Notes under the pieces: generated by a model | The model's database searches: none | Seen by the model: only the letters and a program-made list of their open reading frames with translations | Told to the model about the DNA's origin: nothing | NCBI RefSeq assembly: GCF_947502065.1 | Contig: NZ_CANMYE010000004.1 | Coordinates: 1 to 64,000 of the forward strand | DNA length: 64,000 nt | From: an uncultured Pseudoteredinibacter sp. | GTDB lineage: Bacteria; Pseudomonadota; Gammaproteobacteria; Pseudomonadales; Cellvibrionaceae | Direction: 5' to 3' | Position numbers and translations under genes: made by a program | Part shown: positions 25,600-35,744 of the stretch, piece after piece | Position numbering within the stretch: the stretch's first letter is position 1 | How the letters are laid out: the number at the start of each line of letters is the position of its first letter

Positions 25600-25881
25600 G
25601 TGGATCAATCAGATATCGCCAAACTGGCCAACTTGGCCCGTTTGGACATTAACGAAACGACGGCCAGCGAAGTCGCCGAAAGCATCAACGGCATCCTAGG
25701 CTTGGTCGATCAGCTGCAAAATGCCAACACCGACGGCATTGCTCCGATGGCTCACCCCCAGGACGCCATGCAGCGCCTGCGCAAAGACGAAGTGAGCGAA
25801 GAGAATGTGCGCGAGCAATTCCAAGCCATCGCGCCCGAAGCCGAAGAAGGCTTATACCTAGTACCTAAGGTAATCGATTAA
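25600..25881 (+). CDS. gatC: Asp/Glu-tRNA amidotransferase subunit C
   Basis: The product is 93 aa from the GTG at 25600, which has TTGGAG eight bases upstream; an in-frame ATG at 25525 would add 25 residues that do not fit the family. The sequence runs DIAKLANLARLDI and ends APEAEEGLYLVPKVID, the classic GatC start and end. GatC stabilises the GatA-GatB interface. It is 30 bp before gatA. Confidence 0.96.
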   Translation: MDQSDIAKLANLARLDINETTASEVAESINGILGLVDQLQNANTDGIAPMAHPQDAMQRLRKDEVSEENVREQFQAIAPEAEEGLYLVPKVID

Positions 25882-25911
25882 TTAGCAGCCGCTTTCAGAT
25901 TAGGATTCACT

Positions 25912-27366
25912 ATGCATCAACTGACCATTCGCGAGCTGGCTCGGGGCCTACGCGACAAATCATTCAGCAGTGTCGAGCTTACCCAGCATTATTTGGATCG
26001 TATCCAAAAACTCGACCCCGCCTATAACAGCTATATCACCGTTACCGCAGACCAAGCTCTGGCTCAGGCCAAAGACGCCGACGCGCGCATTGCCCAAGGT
26101 GATGATTCGCTATTGTGCGGCGTGCCAATGGCCCACAAAGATATATTTTGCACCGACGGCATTAAGACCTCTTGTGGCTCAAAAATGTTGGATAACTTTG
26201 TGCCGCCTTATAACGCCACCGTGGTTGAAAACTTCAACCGCTTGGGCGCGGTAAGCCTAGGCAAAACCAATATGGATGAGTTCGCCATGGGCTCAACCAA
26301 TGAATCCAGCTTTTATGGCGCGGTTAAAAACCCATGGGATACCAGCCGTGTACCGGGTGGCTCCTCTGGTGGTTCGGCAGCAGCGGTCGCCGCTTTATTA
26401 ACTCCAGCGGCTACTGCAACAGATACCGGCGGCTCAATTCGCCAGCCTGCGTCTCTATGCGGTGTAACCGGCCTTAAGCCAACTTACGGTCGCGTATCAC
26501 GCTGGGGCATGATCGCCTTTGCTTCAAGTCTTGATCAAGGCGGCCCAATCGCTCGTAATGCTGAAGACTGCGCCATCATGATGCAGGCCATGGCCAGCTT
26601 CGACAGCAAAGATTCCACCAGCATGGATCACCCTATCGAAGACTACAGTGCACTATTGGACAAACCACTCGCAGGCTTGCGTATTGGTGTACCCAAAGAA
26701 TATTTCGGCGAAGGCTTAAACCCACAAGTCGCCGAGAAAATTCAGGCCGCTATCAAACAGTTTGAAGCTATGGGCGCCACCATTAAAGATATCACCCTGC
26801 CCCATAATTCCTTAGCAGTACCGGCCTACTACGTGATTGCACCGGCTGAGTGTTCAGCTAACCTTTCACGTTTTGATGGCGTACGTTATGGCCACCGCTG
26901 TGAAAACCCAGCCGATTTAATGGATCTGTATAAGCGCTCACGCAGCGAAGGTTTTGGTGAAGAAGTTAAGCGCCGTATTTTGGTGGGTACCTATGCCCTA
27001 TCGGCCGGCTACTACGATGCTTACTACAGCAAGGCGCAAAAAGTTCGTCGCTTAATTAAGCAAGACTTTATGAACGCCTTTGAAGAAGTGGATGTAATCA
27101 TGGGCCCAACGGCGACTTCTACCGCCTATGAACTGGGCAGCTTAAACAAAGACCCAGTGTCCATGTACCTAGAAGATATTTACACCACGGCAACCAACCT
27201 CGCGGGCTTGCCGGGCATTTCAATTCCATGTGGTTTTGTCGACGGCTTACCCGTTGGTTTACAGGTAACCGCCAACTACTGGCGCGAAGGTCAATTGCTG
27301 AACTTGGCCCACCAGTACCAGCAAGAAACCGACCACCACCGCCAAACCGCCCCGAACGTGGCTTAA
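25912..27366 (+). CDS. gatA: Asp/Glu-tRNA amidotransferase subunit A
   Basis: The product is 484 aa, full length. The amidase Ser-cisSer-Lys triad is visible: K near 78 in MAHKDIF, serine in [11 protein letters not shown] and nucleophile serine in [14 protein letters not shown]. It releases ammonia from glutamine for transamidation of misacylated Glu-tRNA(Gln) or Asp-tRNA(Asn). An AGGA ribosome site precedes the ATG, and gatB follows after 12 bp. Confidence 0.98.
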   Translation: MHQLTIRELARGLRDKSFSSVELTQHYLDRIQKLDPAYNSYITVTADQALAQAKDADARIAQGDDSLLCGVPMAHKDIFCTDGIKTSCGSKMLDNFVPPYNATVVENFNRLGAVSLGKTNMDEFAMGSTNESSFYGAVKNPWDTSRVPGGSSGGSAAAVAALLTPAATATDTGGSIRQPASLCGVTGLKPTYGRVSRWGMIAFASSLDQGGPIARNAEDCAIMMQAMASFDSKDSTSMDHPIEDYSALLDKPLAGLRIGVPKEYFGEGLNPQVAEKIQAAIKQFEAMGATIKDITLPHNSLAVPAYYVIAPAECSANLSRFDGVRYGHRCENPADLMDLYKRSRSEGFGEEVKRRILVGTYALSAGYYDAYYSKAQKVRRLIKQDFMNAFEEVDVIMGPTATSTAYELGSLNKDPVSMYLEDIYTTATNLAGLPGISIPCGFVDGLPVGLQVTANYWREGQLLNLAHQYQQETDHHRQTAPNVA

Positions 27367-27378
27367 GGAGTTGACATA

Positions 27379-28833
27379 ATGCAATGGGAAACAGTGATTG
27401 GCCTAGAAGTGCATGTGCAGCTGGCCACTAAAACCAAAATCTTTTCTGGTGCCAGCACCGCCTTTGGTGCCGAGCCTAACACCCAGGCCTGTGCCATTGA
27501 TTTGGCCATGCCAGGTACTTTACCAGTCGTTAACGAGCAGGCTTATCGCTACGCCATTATGTTTGGCTTGGCGATTGATGCTGAAATTGGCAAGCGTTCT
27601 TTTTTCGAGCGTAAAAACTATTTTTACCCTGATTTGCCCAAAGGCTATCAAACCACTCAGTTAGAGCAGCCGATCGTTGGTGCTGGTCAGGTGGAATTAA
27701 ATTTAAGCGAAGATCGCACTAAAACCGTTCGTATTCACCACGCGCACTTAGAGGAAGATGCGGGTAAATCTTTGCATGAAGATTTCCATGGTATGAGTGG
27801 TATCGACTTGAACCGCGCCGGCACTCCTTTGATTGAAATTGTATCCGAGCCGGATATGAGCAACGCCGAAGAGGCCGTGGCCTTTGCCAAGAAGCTGCAC
27901 TCTATTGTGACTTCATTGGGCATTTGTGATGGTGAAATGTCGCAAGGTTCTATGCGCTTTGACGTCAACGTTTCGGTACGCCCGAAAGGTCAGGAAGAAC
28001 TTGGCACCCGCACCGAAACCAAAAACCTCAACTCTTTCAAATTTATGGAAGAAGCCATTTTGCTGGAAGTTGAACGTCAAATTGATGTGCTGGAAAACGG
28101 CGGTGAAATCGTTCAGGAAACTCGTTTATATAACGGCGACACCAAAGTGGCTCGCTCTATGCGCAGCAAAGAAGAAGCTAACGATTACCGCTACTTCCCA
28201 TGCCCAGATTTGCTACCGGTTGAATTGGATGACGACTACATTGATGCCATTCGCAATGATATGCCAGAGCTACCAGAAGCTCGCTGCGAACGTTTTAAAG
28301 CCGAATACCAGCTATCCGATTACGACGCCGATATTTTGAGTGGCGATATGGCTATGGCGGCCTACTTTGAAGCGGCCACCAAAGCCTGCGGCGATGCTAA
28401 GCTTGTCGCCAACTGGGTCATGGGCGACTTGGCCGGCAAGCTGAATACTGAAGAGCTGAGCATTGGCCAAAGTAAAGTGAATGCCGAGCAGCTAGCCGGT
28501 GTAATCAGCCGTATTAAAGACGATACGATCTCCAGCAAAATTGCTAAAGATGTCTTCGAAGCAATTTGGAATGGCGAAGGCGATAGCGCCGATGCGGTGA
28601 TTGAAGCGAAAGGCTTAAAGCAGGTTTCTGATACCGGTGCACTTGAGCAAATGGCAGACGAAGTCATTGCCAATAGCCCAAAGCAGGTGGATAACTACCG
28701 TAATGCCGATGCTGACAAGCGCCCGAAAATGCTGGGTTATTTTGTTGGGCAAATCATGAAAGCTTCCAAAGGCCAAGCCAACCCGAAAGCGATTAATGAA
28801 ATTTTATTAAAGAAACTGGACGAGCTACTTTAA
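27379..28833 (+). CDS. gatB: Asp/Glu-tRNA amidotransferase subunit B
   Basis: The product is 484 aa. The GatB signature [16 protein letters not shown], the EEDAGKS kinase-like motif and [17 protein letters not shown] are present. The C-terminal YqeY-like tail domain (about 330-484) recognises the tRNA elbow. It activates the misacylated tRNA and uses ammonia from GatA. AAGGAG lies upstream of the ATG. It is the third gene of the operon. Confidence 0.98.
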   Translation: MQWETVIGLEVHVQLATKTKIFSGASTAFGAEPNTQACAIDLAMPGTLPVVNEQAYRYAIMFGLAIDAEIGKRSFFERKNYFYPDLPKGYQTTQLEQPIVGAGQVELNLSEDRTKTVRIHHAHLEEDAGKSLHEDFHGMSGIDLNRAGTPLIEIVSEPDMSNAEEAVAFAKKLHSIVTSLGICDGEMSQGSMRFDVNVSVRPKGQEELGTRTETKNLNSFKFMEEAILLEVERQIDVLENGGEIVQETRLYNGDTKVARSMRSKEEANDYRYFPCPDLLPVELDDDYIDAIRNDMPELPEARCERFKAEYQLSDYDADILSGDMAMAAYFEAATKACGDAKLVANWVMGDLAGKLNTEELSIGQSKVNAEQLAGVISRIKDDTISSKIAKDVFEAIWNGEGDSADAVIEAKGLKQVSDTGALEQMADEVIANSPKQVDNYRNADADKRPKMLGYFVGQIMKASKGQANPKAINEILLKKLDELL

Positions 28834-28908
28834 GCCCGTCCTAATTACGGGGCTACCACGGCCTCGTAATCACCGCCGTGTCGATAATTGAAATTGAGAG
28901 CAATAGCC

Positions 28909-29205
28909 ATGAGCTTAAAAAAAGACAAACAAAAAGTACTGGGCGAAGTCTTTGATGATGCCCGCATTCGTACCTTCCTAGACTTTGAGGCCCCTGCTGG
29001 CATCAATGCCGATTTTCATTTGCTAGAGAAAGCCTATCGCGGCATGAAAGCCGAGAATTTCTCTACATTTTTAGATATGTTTATTGCCGATGGTCGCGAT
29101 ATCAATGCCGCCAATAACGATGGCGAGAGTCTATTACAGCTCATTGCTGATCATAAGCAAGCCGCTCAGTACGCTAGCAGCCTCAAGGCACACGGCGCGC
29201 AATAA
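28909..29205 (+). CDS. PA4642-family small protein
   Basis: The product is 98 aa from the ATG at 28909 (TGAGAG upstream). The sequence SLKKDKQKVLGEVFDDARI followed by FLDFEAPAGINADFHLLEKAYRGM matches, from memory, the Pseudomonas PA4642 family of unknown function. The fold looks helical, with an ankyrin-like second half (DGRDINAANNDGESLLQLI). It lies 75 bp after gatB and may be read with it. A weak hairpin (attacg / cgtaat, 28844-28870) lies between. Confidence 0.88.
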   Translation: MSLKKDKQKVLGEVFDDARIRTFLDFEAPAGINADFHLLEKAYRGMKAENFSTFLDMFIADGRDINAANNDGESLLQLIADHKQAAQYASSLKAHGAQ

Positions 29206-29267
29206 ACACCTCTGTTTGCCGGCTTTCATCGTCTAAGTTGAACTAGTGAATTAAGGATTTGAGCCCT

Positions 29268-30062
29268 ATGAACTCACCCGTAGCTGCTACAGCCGGTATC
29301 AACAATGTACAAAGCGGCGCCAATTACCTATTAAATGGCGCCCGCTTAATGCTGCACCCCAAACTCAGAATCTTTGTACTGATTCCTATATTGGTCAATA
29401 TTGTCATCTTTATGCTGACCACCGCGGCACTGTTTGCGCAGTTTACTGCTGCCACTCAATGGCTGACGGACTTTCTGCCCGATTGGTTAAGCTTTTTAGC
29501 CAATATATTAGTGGGTATTGCCGTTGTTATGGTCTTATTGATTTACGGTTACAGCTTTAGCCTACTCACCAATATTATCGCCGCGCCGTTTTATGGTGTC
29601 CTAGCTGAGAAAGTGGAAGAGTTGGTAACCGGCGAATCCATTGAAGGTGAGCCACTATCACAAATGATTCCCCGTACCATCTGGCGGGAAATGGGCAAGC
29701 TCTGGTATTTCATCACCCGCGGCCTTGCGGTCATGCTATGTCTGCTAGCCTTATCCTTTATTCCACTGCTGAATTTATTGGTGCCAATACTGAGCTTCGC
29801 TTGGGCCATCTGGACCATTTCAGTTCAGTATGTGGATTACCCTGCTGATAACCACAAGGTAAGCTTTAAGGATTTACGCGCAAGGCTTTGGAAAAATAAA
29901 TACAGCACTTATGGCTTGGGCGGCCTAGGAACACTAGGCGCAATGATCCCACTATTAAATATTATCGTACTGCCTGCGGCGGTATGCGGTGGCACCTTAT
30001 ACTGGCTAAAAGAACTACGTGAAAACCCAATGGCTGAGCTACCAGATTTAAGCAAGCTTTAA
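29268..30062 (+). CDS. cysZ: Sulfate transporter CysZ
   Basis: The product is 264 aa from the ATG at 29268, with AAGGA upstream. The EI24/CysZ family shows as SGANYLLNGARLMLHPKLRIFV and four hydrophobic stretches (about 33-60, 70-100, 145-180, 205-235), with APFYGVLAEKVEE between the second and third. CysZ lets sulfate into the cytoplasm for cysteine synthesis; cysK is also in this window (54730) but far away. Confidence 0.93.
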   Translation: MNSPVAATAGINNVQSGANYLLNGARLMLHPKLRIFVLIPILVNIVIFMLTTAALFAQFTAATQWLTDFLPDWLSFLANILVGIAVVMVLLIYGYSFSLLTNIIAAPFYGVLAEKVEELVTGESIEGEPLSQMIPRTIWREMGKLWYFITRGLAVMLCLLALSFIPLLNLLVPILSFAWAIWTISVQYVDYPADNHKVSFKDLRARLWKNKYSTYGLGGLGTLGAMIPLLNIIVLPAAVCGGTLYWLKELRENPMAELPDLSKL

Positions 30063-30072
30063 AAATAGACCC

Positions 30073-30105
30073 TAGTTATACAGTGACTAAGCTTGCTGTA
30101 TAACT
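30073..30105 (+). terminator. Perfect hairpin after cysZ
   Basis: tagttatacag and ctgtataacta form an 11-bp stem with an 11-nt loop, followed by aaaataatt. It is AT-rich and has no T-run on the + strand. It may be a weak terminator or an operator for the next gene. Confidence 0.4.
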
Positions 30106-30182
30106 AAAATAATTACATCGGGTAACTTGTCACCCCTCAGCTTTGACTATACTGAGCTTAATATCCTTACTATTAAGCTCTT

Positions 30183-31088
30183 ATGTTAAAGCGCATCTTC
30201 CTTTTACTTGTAGCCCTTTCCAACTACGTTTTTGCCGAGAGCAATAAGGTAAAACCTGAGATCCTTTGGCTACAATTCGACTTCCCGCCCTATGAAATCG
30301 CCTCCGGCAACGATAAAAACCAAGGGCAGATCGACCGTATACGTAGCCTAATCATCGATAGACTACCGCAGTACAGGCACCAAAAACCAACGCTGGTTAA
30401 TCAAGCAAGAATGGACAGACTAATGCTCCAGAACAACAGCTGTCATATGGGCATGCTAAAACCCAAAAACCCAAAGCCCCACCTCATCTACTCAAAGCCA
30501 CATATGACAGGAACACCGCATCACATTATTGCCAGCGAAAAGTCCAAAGACCGCTTTTACCGCAACAATGAAGCCATTTCGTTACGCGAATTGCTTAAGG
30601 AAGGTGAATTATTGCTCAGCGTCCCTTCTCGCTCAATGGGAAACGTGCTCAACGGCATTTTCAGTGAATACCAACAAGCAATCTCTATCCGCGAAAGCTC
30701 GAATGTCGGTGTCGACTTTTTTACCCTTATCGATAAAGGGCGCATTGATTACACCATTGAATACCCGCCCTCTATTACTCGCTGGAATCAAAACCACCCA
30801 GACAACAAGCTGATTGCCATTCCTATCCAAGAGCTTAGCGCATACTATCCCATCGGATACGCCGCCTGCAGCAACTCGGCACTGGGAAAAAAAGTAATCC
30901 GTGATATCAACCATAGCTTTGAAAACTTACTGCAAAGCACAGACTACATAAAAAATTACTTACTGTACTTATACCCTAAAAACCTACACCCCCAATTGCA
31001 GCAGCAATATGAAAACAGTGTTTTCATACACTATGATTTCACTCGTACTCCAGCTACGAATCAACCGAGACATTCTCTTGCAAAGTGA
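30183..31088 (+). CDS. Periplasmic solute-binding-like protein (TIGR02285 type)
   Basis: The product is 301 aa with a signal peptide (MLKRIFLLLVALSNYVFA, cut near 18). The mature part begins KPEILWLQFDFPPYEI, the type II periplasmic-binding opening of the TIGR02285 group, and continues with QGQIDRI and a C-terminal hinge region. No ABC permease or ATPase lies nearby, so transport is unlikely to be its job here; such orphan proteins may sense or scavenge. Its last 35 bp overlap the convergent DUF2145 gene. Confidence 0.75.
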   Translation: MLKRIFLLLVALSNYVFAESNKVKPEILWLQFDFPPYEIASGNDKNQGQIDRIRSLIIDRLPQYRHQKPTLVNQARMDRLMLQNNSCHMGMLKPKNPKPHLIYSKPHMTGTPHHIIASEKSKDRFYRNNEAISLRELLKEGELLLSVPSRSMGNVLNGIFSEYQQAISIRESSNVGVDFFTLIDKGRIDYTIEYPPSITRWNQNHPDNKLIAIPIQELSAYYPIGYAACSNSALGKKVIRDINHSFENLLQSTDYIKNYLLYLYPKNLHPQLQQQYENSVFIHYDFTRTPATNQPRHSLAK

Positions 31089-31854
31089 GCGAGTGCTGAA
31101 CTAAGCCATACTTTTGTAAATACCGCTCAATACTGCCAAAGGTCGCCATTTTAGGGCGCCCTTTATGATCCTTTGTCACAATCTCCTTACGTAACATCGC
31201 AGCTAAAGATATTTTTAAGCTGCTCATGCGCAACTTTTGGGGCTCAAAGTAGGCCCTTGTATTGGCCTTTAACTGATCAAGGTCCGTCGTTTGATAAATG
31301 GCTGCATTGAGCAAATCCAAGGTGTACTCGGTGCAATTTTGATATTGCTGAGTTAGCGGATTAGAAATCAGGGAATATTTAGGATTGTGTAAGCGTTTAT
31401 TTGCACCGCTATCGATTAAATCAATAAGGCGAGACTGCACTTCTTCGCGAGGAATCACTATACCGGCCTTTAATTCTTGTGCCCCCCAAAAGAAATCCAC
31501 CGGATAATCTGTCAGCAAGTAACTACGCTCTGGCTGAGCCGGCACTTGATACAAATTATGAATCGCATAACCCTTCGCCTCCTCACCATTGGCAAGCTTT
31601 ATATTTGAGTAGATCGCCACTGCGGTATGGGTGTAACGCACGCCTTTAGGCAGCTCGCCTTCTGGGCGCCCAAGCCTTGCAATAATGAAAGCTCGTGCGC
31701 CTCGAGCCGCGGCATATTTTTCTACCTGCTTAGCAAATTGAGCAATTCTCTTAGGCTCATATTTAGCAACCACATCCGCCTGGCTCCCGGCCACAGTATA
31801 AGAAGAGCAAAACACGATAAATAACAGCGGCAAAAACATACGATAAAACGCCAT
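31054..31854 (-). CDS. DUF2145 family exported protein
   Basis: The product is 266 aa with a signal peptide (FLPLLFIVFCSSYTVAG). The DUF2145 features are ARLGRPEGELPKGVRYTHTA-like text at about 58-77, YAIHNLYQ, and QNCTEYTLDLLNAA (about 170-183). The conserved H and C pattern recalls papain-like/NlpC-type hydrolases (C172 in NCTEY with H75 or H107), but no function is established. It has a 3' overlap with the solute-binding-like gene and is followed upstream by a small secreted protein gene. Confidence 0.82.
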   Translation of the reverse strand: MAFYRMFLPLLFIVFCSSYTVAGSQADVVAKYEPKRIAQFAKQVEKYAAARGARAFIIARLGRPEGELPKGVRYTHTAVAIYSNIKLANGEEAKGYAIHNLYQVPAQPERSYLLTDYPVDFFWGAQELKAGIVIPREEVQSRLIDLIDSGANKRLHNPKYSLISNPLTQQYQNCTEYTLDLLNAAIYQTTDLDQLKANTRAYFEPQKLRMSSLKISLAAMLRKEIVTKDHKGRPKMATFGSIERYLQKYGLVQHSLTLQENVSVDS

Positions 31855-31889
31855 ACACCACCTCTTTACTTCACTAAAACCGATTTTTA

Positions 31890-32246
31890 TTAATTGGATC
31901 GCTGAACAGCTTGATTCGGAGCCGGCCCAACTGTGACGGTGGTTTCGCTCACTTCAAGCGCGGCTTTGCTTTTGATCTTTTTAGACTTAGGACTATGGGG
32001 TTTATAAGAAAGAGATTTCGCCGATTCAGTTAATACGCTACCAGCGGCCACGCTAGCACTCCCAACAATTGCCACTGGTGCTGCAACAGCTGTAGAGGCC
32101 ACCTTTACACCAGCATGCAAGCCATGCCCTAGCGCCATTACGCTATGCTTACTGGCCTGCCCGCTATGATTCACAGACTCACTCGCACAAGCGGCAACAG
32201 GTGAAGCGATTAAAGCAACCATTAAAAGAGTATTGATCAGTTTCAT
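31890..32246 (-). CDS. Small secreted hypothetical protein
   Basis: The product is 118 aa with a signal peptide (MKLINTLLMVALIASPVAACAS; either signal peptidase site or an atypical lipobox). The mature part has an alanine/valine/glycine-rich hydrophobic segment (about 44-72) and then a lysine-rich stretch (HSPKSKKIKSKAA). I know no function. It is 35 bp upstream of the DUF2145 gene in the same direction, so the pair probably form a transcription unit and may work together in the envelope. Confidence 0.7.
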   Translation of the reverse strand: MKLINTLLMVALIASPVAACASESVNHSGQASKHSVMALGHGLHAGVKVASTAVAAPVAIVGSASVAAGSVLTESAKSLSYKPHSPKSKKIKSKAALEVSETTVTVGPAPNQAVQRSN

Positions 32247-32376
32247 ATTTACCTCGTTTTTTGCAACAGATAACGAGGCAGAAACTAACGATTGAAGTAA
32301 TCTTTGTAAATTCGAAAAGCCAGTGTATCAGCTGACGACACAGATGGTGGCAATAAGCGATACTTTTACGCAATAG

Positions 32377-32802
32377 TTACAGCCTGCTATAAATATCAGC
32401 CCGGTAGCGCTCCATAAAGGTATCTGGCTTAGACAAAGGCGTAAAACCCAATTTTTTATACAGACCGTGGGCATTTGATGTGGCCAAGGTAAACCGACGA
32501 ACTTGCTTTAAAGATGGATGCTCGATGACCCTCTCAAGTAAAGCCGCCGCCAAGCCTTGCCCTCGATAATCTGGCCAGACAATCACATCAACCAAATTTG
32601 CGAAGGTCGCCATATCGCTAATTACTCGGCAAAAAGCAATCTGCTCGCCGTTTTCAAAAGCGGCAAAGCACAAAGAGTTATCAATGGCGGTATGAACCGT
32701 TTCTAGGGGAATCCCTTTTGCCCAACTACTTTCCATACATAAAAAGCTATGGATCTTACTTACGTCTAAACGCGATTTATCTTGGCTAAATTCAATGTCC
32801 AT
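32377..32802 (-). CDS. GNAT family N-acetyltransferase
   Basis: The product is 141 aa. The acetyl-CoA-binding motif A appears as VDVIVWPDYRGQGLAAALLE (about 72-91) with the R/Q-x-x-G-x-G/A loop, and the C-terminal ATSNAHGLYKKLGF matches motif B. This form is common among small YjgM/YjdJ-like acetyltransferases whose substrates are unknown. It stands alone between divergent or unrelated genes. Confidence 0.9.
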   Translation of the reverse strand: MDIEFSQDKSRLDVSKIHSFLCMESSWAKGIPLETVHTAIDNSLCFAAFENGEQIAFCRVISDMATFANLVDVIVWPDYRGQGLAAALLERVIEHPSLKQVRRFTLATSNAHGLYKKLGFTPLSKPDTFMERYRADIYSRL

Positions 32803-32850
32803 AAACGGGAGGCTTAGAGCACCGGCATGCTACCAATGCTCTATTTTTGA

Positions 32851-34287
32851 TTAGGAATTAAATATCTTTCCAGGGTTCATAATGTTATCCGGGTCAAACA
32901 CGGTCTTAATGCCCTGCATCAGCGCAACATCAGCCTCACTGCGGGTATATTGAATGTAGTCGCGCTTCACCAAGCCAACACCGTGCTCTGCCGAAATAGA
33001 ACCTTGGTACTTCTCAACAATTTCAAAAACTTGCTTATTAACGGCTTGGCACTTTTCAAAAAACTCTTCTTTTGCCATATTTTCTGGCTTAAGAATATTG
33101 AGGTGCAAGTTACCATCACCAATATGACCCCACCATACCAAGGTGAAATCCGGATAAGCCTGACTGACCACCGCATCTATATCTTCTAAGAAGCCTGGCA
33201 CTTGCGAGGTGGTGACCGAGATATCATTTTTATAAGGTGTAAACGGCGCACAGCACTCGCCCAGGTTTTCTCGCAAGGCCCATAGATTTTCTGCCTGACT
33301 TTCGCTCTGAGAAATAACACCATCGAGTACCCAGCCCTGCTCCATACAGTATTCAAATACTTCCATGGCGGTCTCGGCATCTTGCTCGGATTGATTTTCG
33401 TATTCAATCAGCACATAAAAGGGCGTTTGTGATTCAAATGGGCGCTGCAAGCCGTGGGCTGTGGTGAGCTTGCAACCAGATTCAGAAAAGAACTCAAAAG
33501 CGGTTAAAGGCATGCGATTTTGAAACGCGCGCAAGATCTCCATAATGGCGGACATCTCAGATACGCCCAGCACTAGGACCGAAAGATCTTTCGGTGGCTG
33601 AGTTAGACGCATGGTGGCTTCTACAATAAGACCAAGGGTGCCTTCAGAGCCTGCGAACAAATGGCGCAGATCATAGCCGGTATTGTTTTTTAGCAAGTTT
33701 TTATTCAGATCGATCAGCTCACCAGTACCGGTAACAACCTTCATACCGGCAACCCAATCACGAGTCATACCGTATTTAATCACCTTAATACCACCGGCGT
33801 TGGTGGCAATATTACCAGCGATTTGACTAGAGCCCGCTGAGGCAAAATCCACCGGATAATACAAACCCTGCTCTTCAGCAAAATCTTGTAACTGTTGAGT
33901 AATAACACCTGGCTGACAAACCACAGTGCGGTCAACGGCATTAAAATCTGACATTTGATTCATATAATCAAAAGACACAACAATTTCACCCCGGCTCGCA
34001 ACGGCACCGCCGCTTAGTCCGGTACGACCACCAGAAGGCACCAAGGCGATTTTTTCATCGCGTGCGAAACGCACCAATTGCTGGACCTGCTCGATAGACT
34101 TAGGAAACACGATCGCTAGAGGATTCACCCGGTAAAGCTTCGTCCAATCACAGCCATGCCCCTGTAAAGACTCTTCATCAATACGAACCTTATCGGCATC
34201 GATAAATACCTGTAATTGCTCGGCCACCTGCTGACGACGCTGATCACTGGGTTCAGTTACAAATTCTGAATTTGGCGTGCTGGACAT
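32851..34287 (-). CDS. FAD-binding oxidoreductase, D-2-hydroxyglutarate dehydrogenase-like
   Basis: The product is 478 aa. The FAD_binding_4 domain (about 55-235) has PSGGRTGLSGGA, SSQIAGNIATNAGG and the KYGMTRDWV segment. The C-terminal FAD-oxidase domain has the metal/substrate motif WGHIGDGNLHLNI and SAEHGVGL near the end. This is the GlcD/D2HGDH/D-lactate dehydrogenase group, and the HxxDGNLH form suits D-2-hydroxyacid oxidation coupled to an electron carrier. The exact substrate cannot be read from sequence. Confidence 0.9.
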   Translation of the reverse strand: MSSTPNSEFVTEPSDQRRQQVAEQLQVFIDADKVRIDEESLQGHGCDWTKLYRVNPLAIVFPKSIEQVQQLVRFARDEKIALVPSGGRTGLSGGAVASRGEIVVSFDYMNQMSDFNAVDRTVVCQPGVITQQLQDFAEEQGLYYPVDFASAGSSQIAGNIATNAGGIKVIKYGMTRDWVAGMKVVTGTGELIDLNKNLLKNNTGYDLRHLFAGSEGTLGLIVEATMRLTQPPKDLSVLVLGVSEMSAIMEILRAFQNRMPLTAFEFFSESGCKLTTAHGLQRPFESQTPFYVLIEYENQSEQDAETAMEVFEYCMEQGWVLDGVISQSESQAENLWALRENLGECCAPFTPYKNDISVTTSQVPGFLEDIDAVVSQAYPDFTLVWWGHIGDGNLHLNILKPENMAKEEFFEKCQAVNKQVFEIVEKYQGSISAEHGVGLVKRDYIQYTRSEADVALMQGIKTVFDPDNIMNPGKIFNS

Positions 34288-34801
34288 AAAAAACTCGCTG
34301 CTATGGTTTTTGGCTCTGCCCTATGTTGCTAATGATTACTTCAGGCAGTGTATTGCTTGCTATTTAACTTGGGTCTTGCTGCCCAAGGGGGCGATATTCT
34401 CCCTTTACCAGCGACACATGGCAAGCTTTCTTAGCGCCCTCAAGACACACACATAACTCAGCGTTATTGGCACAATAATAACCATGTGTCACCTTAGATA
34501 ACATAACACTTACCTGCGAGCCTAGCTTGGTGCTATGGTGCAGCTAAGGCTCATTCATAGAGCTATTTCTGCAGAAAGTTTAGGCAAATGATAAAAAAAT
34601 CAACCACTTAAAAAGCCTAACAACAAGCTGTGTTCGACCATTCGATCACAACAAACAAATGGATTTTTAGAGCCTAATGCTAAAAATCTTAGGGTGAAAT
34701 ATAAAACCTCTCGGGCTTCAAGAATTGAGCCTGTGCACCCTAGGGCGCTTATTTTAATAAGCCGCTGGCTCTCCTGCTCGTAGAAGATATGGATACTTAG
34801 G
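34288..34801. other. 514-bp divergent intergenic region
   Basis: This region lies between the flavoprotein and the diguanylate cyclase. It holds an inverted repeat gacacatgg (34413-34421) / ccatgtgtc (34482-34490), 60 bp apart, of unknown meaning. An 80-codon open frame at 34600-34842 (-) overlaps the cyclase start and is not regarded as a gene. Confidence 0.6.
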
Positions 34802-35581
34802 GTGAAAATACTGTTATTAGTGGTCTTGCTTGGCGGTCTCAAGTCAGCTGAGGCCCGGCATGATCAAGCAACACACGTCACGGCTTTGTGGCTGAACTCT
34901 ATGCACAGTCTAAAGTGCTCTGCATTCAATGGCCTGGCGCCTATCAAGCAAGAAGAGCAAGCGGTCTCGGATATTCAAATCCACGCCTCATTTAGCATGT
35001 TAATGCTATCGGCCATAGTACTGGCCATTGCCTTGATTCGTGAACGTCGTCATAAGCATCGCTTGCAAGAGCTGGCCCATATCGATCATTTGACCTCGCT
35101 GTATAATCGGCGCTACCTCTACCGTTTAGGCAAACGCTTGCTCAACAGAAGTAATAAGGGAGCCAATAGCTTTGCCGCCATCATGCTGGATGTGGATCAC
35201 TTCAAACAAATAAATGATGAGTATGGCCACAGCACGGGCGACCAAGTGCTGACGCAAATAGCTAGAGCCTGTATTGACGAGTGTCGCCCCAGTGACATTG
35301 TAGGGCGCTTTGGCGGTGAAGAGTTTCTGTTACTGCTGCCAAATACCCAGCTAAGTGAGGCTCTTATTGTTGCAGAGCGGATTCGCGTCAAAATTACCGA
35401 TATCAATATCGACAGCAACAACCCGAGCCCGCAAGGCGCTATAATCTCGGCCAGTTTAGGGGTATGCTGCAGCAACCAAGAGACCTATTTAGACTTTGAC
35501 GAGCTGATCAAACGCGCCGATGAAGCCATGTACCGGGCCAAAGCCGCAGGACGAAACCGAGTACAGTCGCTGTCACATTAA
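34802..35581 (+). CDS. Membrane-anchored diguanylate cyclase (GGDEF)
   Basis: The product is 259 aa from a GTG start. A signal-like segment (MKILLLVVLLGG) and a second hydrophobic segment (about 65-82) bracket a short periplasmic stretch. The GGDEF domain (about 93-255) has DHLTSLYNRRYL, the GGEEF active site, and an I-site R-P-S-D five residues before it, so product inhibition by c-di-GMP is likely. No sensor domain of known type is present. The start is uncertain because the AGG before GTG is very close. Confidence 0.9.
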   Translation: MKILLLVVLLGGLKSAEARHDQATHVTALWLNSMHSLKCSAFNGLAPIKQEEQAVSDIQIHASFSMLMLSAIVLAIALIRERRHKHRLQELAHIDHLTSLYNRRYLYRLGKRLLNRSNKGANSFAAIMLDVDHFKQINDEYGHSTGDQVLTQIARACIDECRPSDIVGRFGGEEFLLLLPNTQLSEALIVAERIRVKITDINIDSNNPSPQGAIISASLGVCCSNQETYLDFDELIKRADEAMYRAKAAGRNRVQSLSH

Positions 35582-35744
35582 GCTAGCAATTAAAAACATG
35601 CGATATTTCCTTGAATACCTAGAAAAAACCAGTACAGTCTGTCGTCTAAAGCAAAGTCGTTATTTAATGATGAGCACCCCATAAATTACAGCGGGTTTAA
35701 GGCCCTATCGACCGATAAGACAAGCCGCTGTATTGAATAATAAA

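Noticed and set aside
34413..34490. gacacatgg / ccatgtgtc inverted repeat
   Set aside because: Only 9 bp arms with a 60-bp spacer; it may be chance, so it was noted but not called a regulatory site.
34600..34842. 80-codon open frame on the - strand
   Set aside because: It overlaps the diguanylate cyclase start, and no ribosome site or family match is visible.
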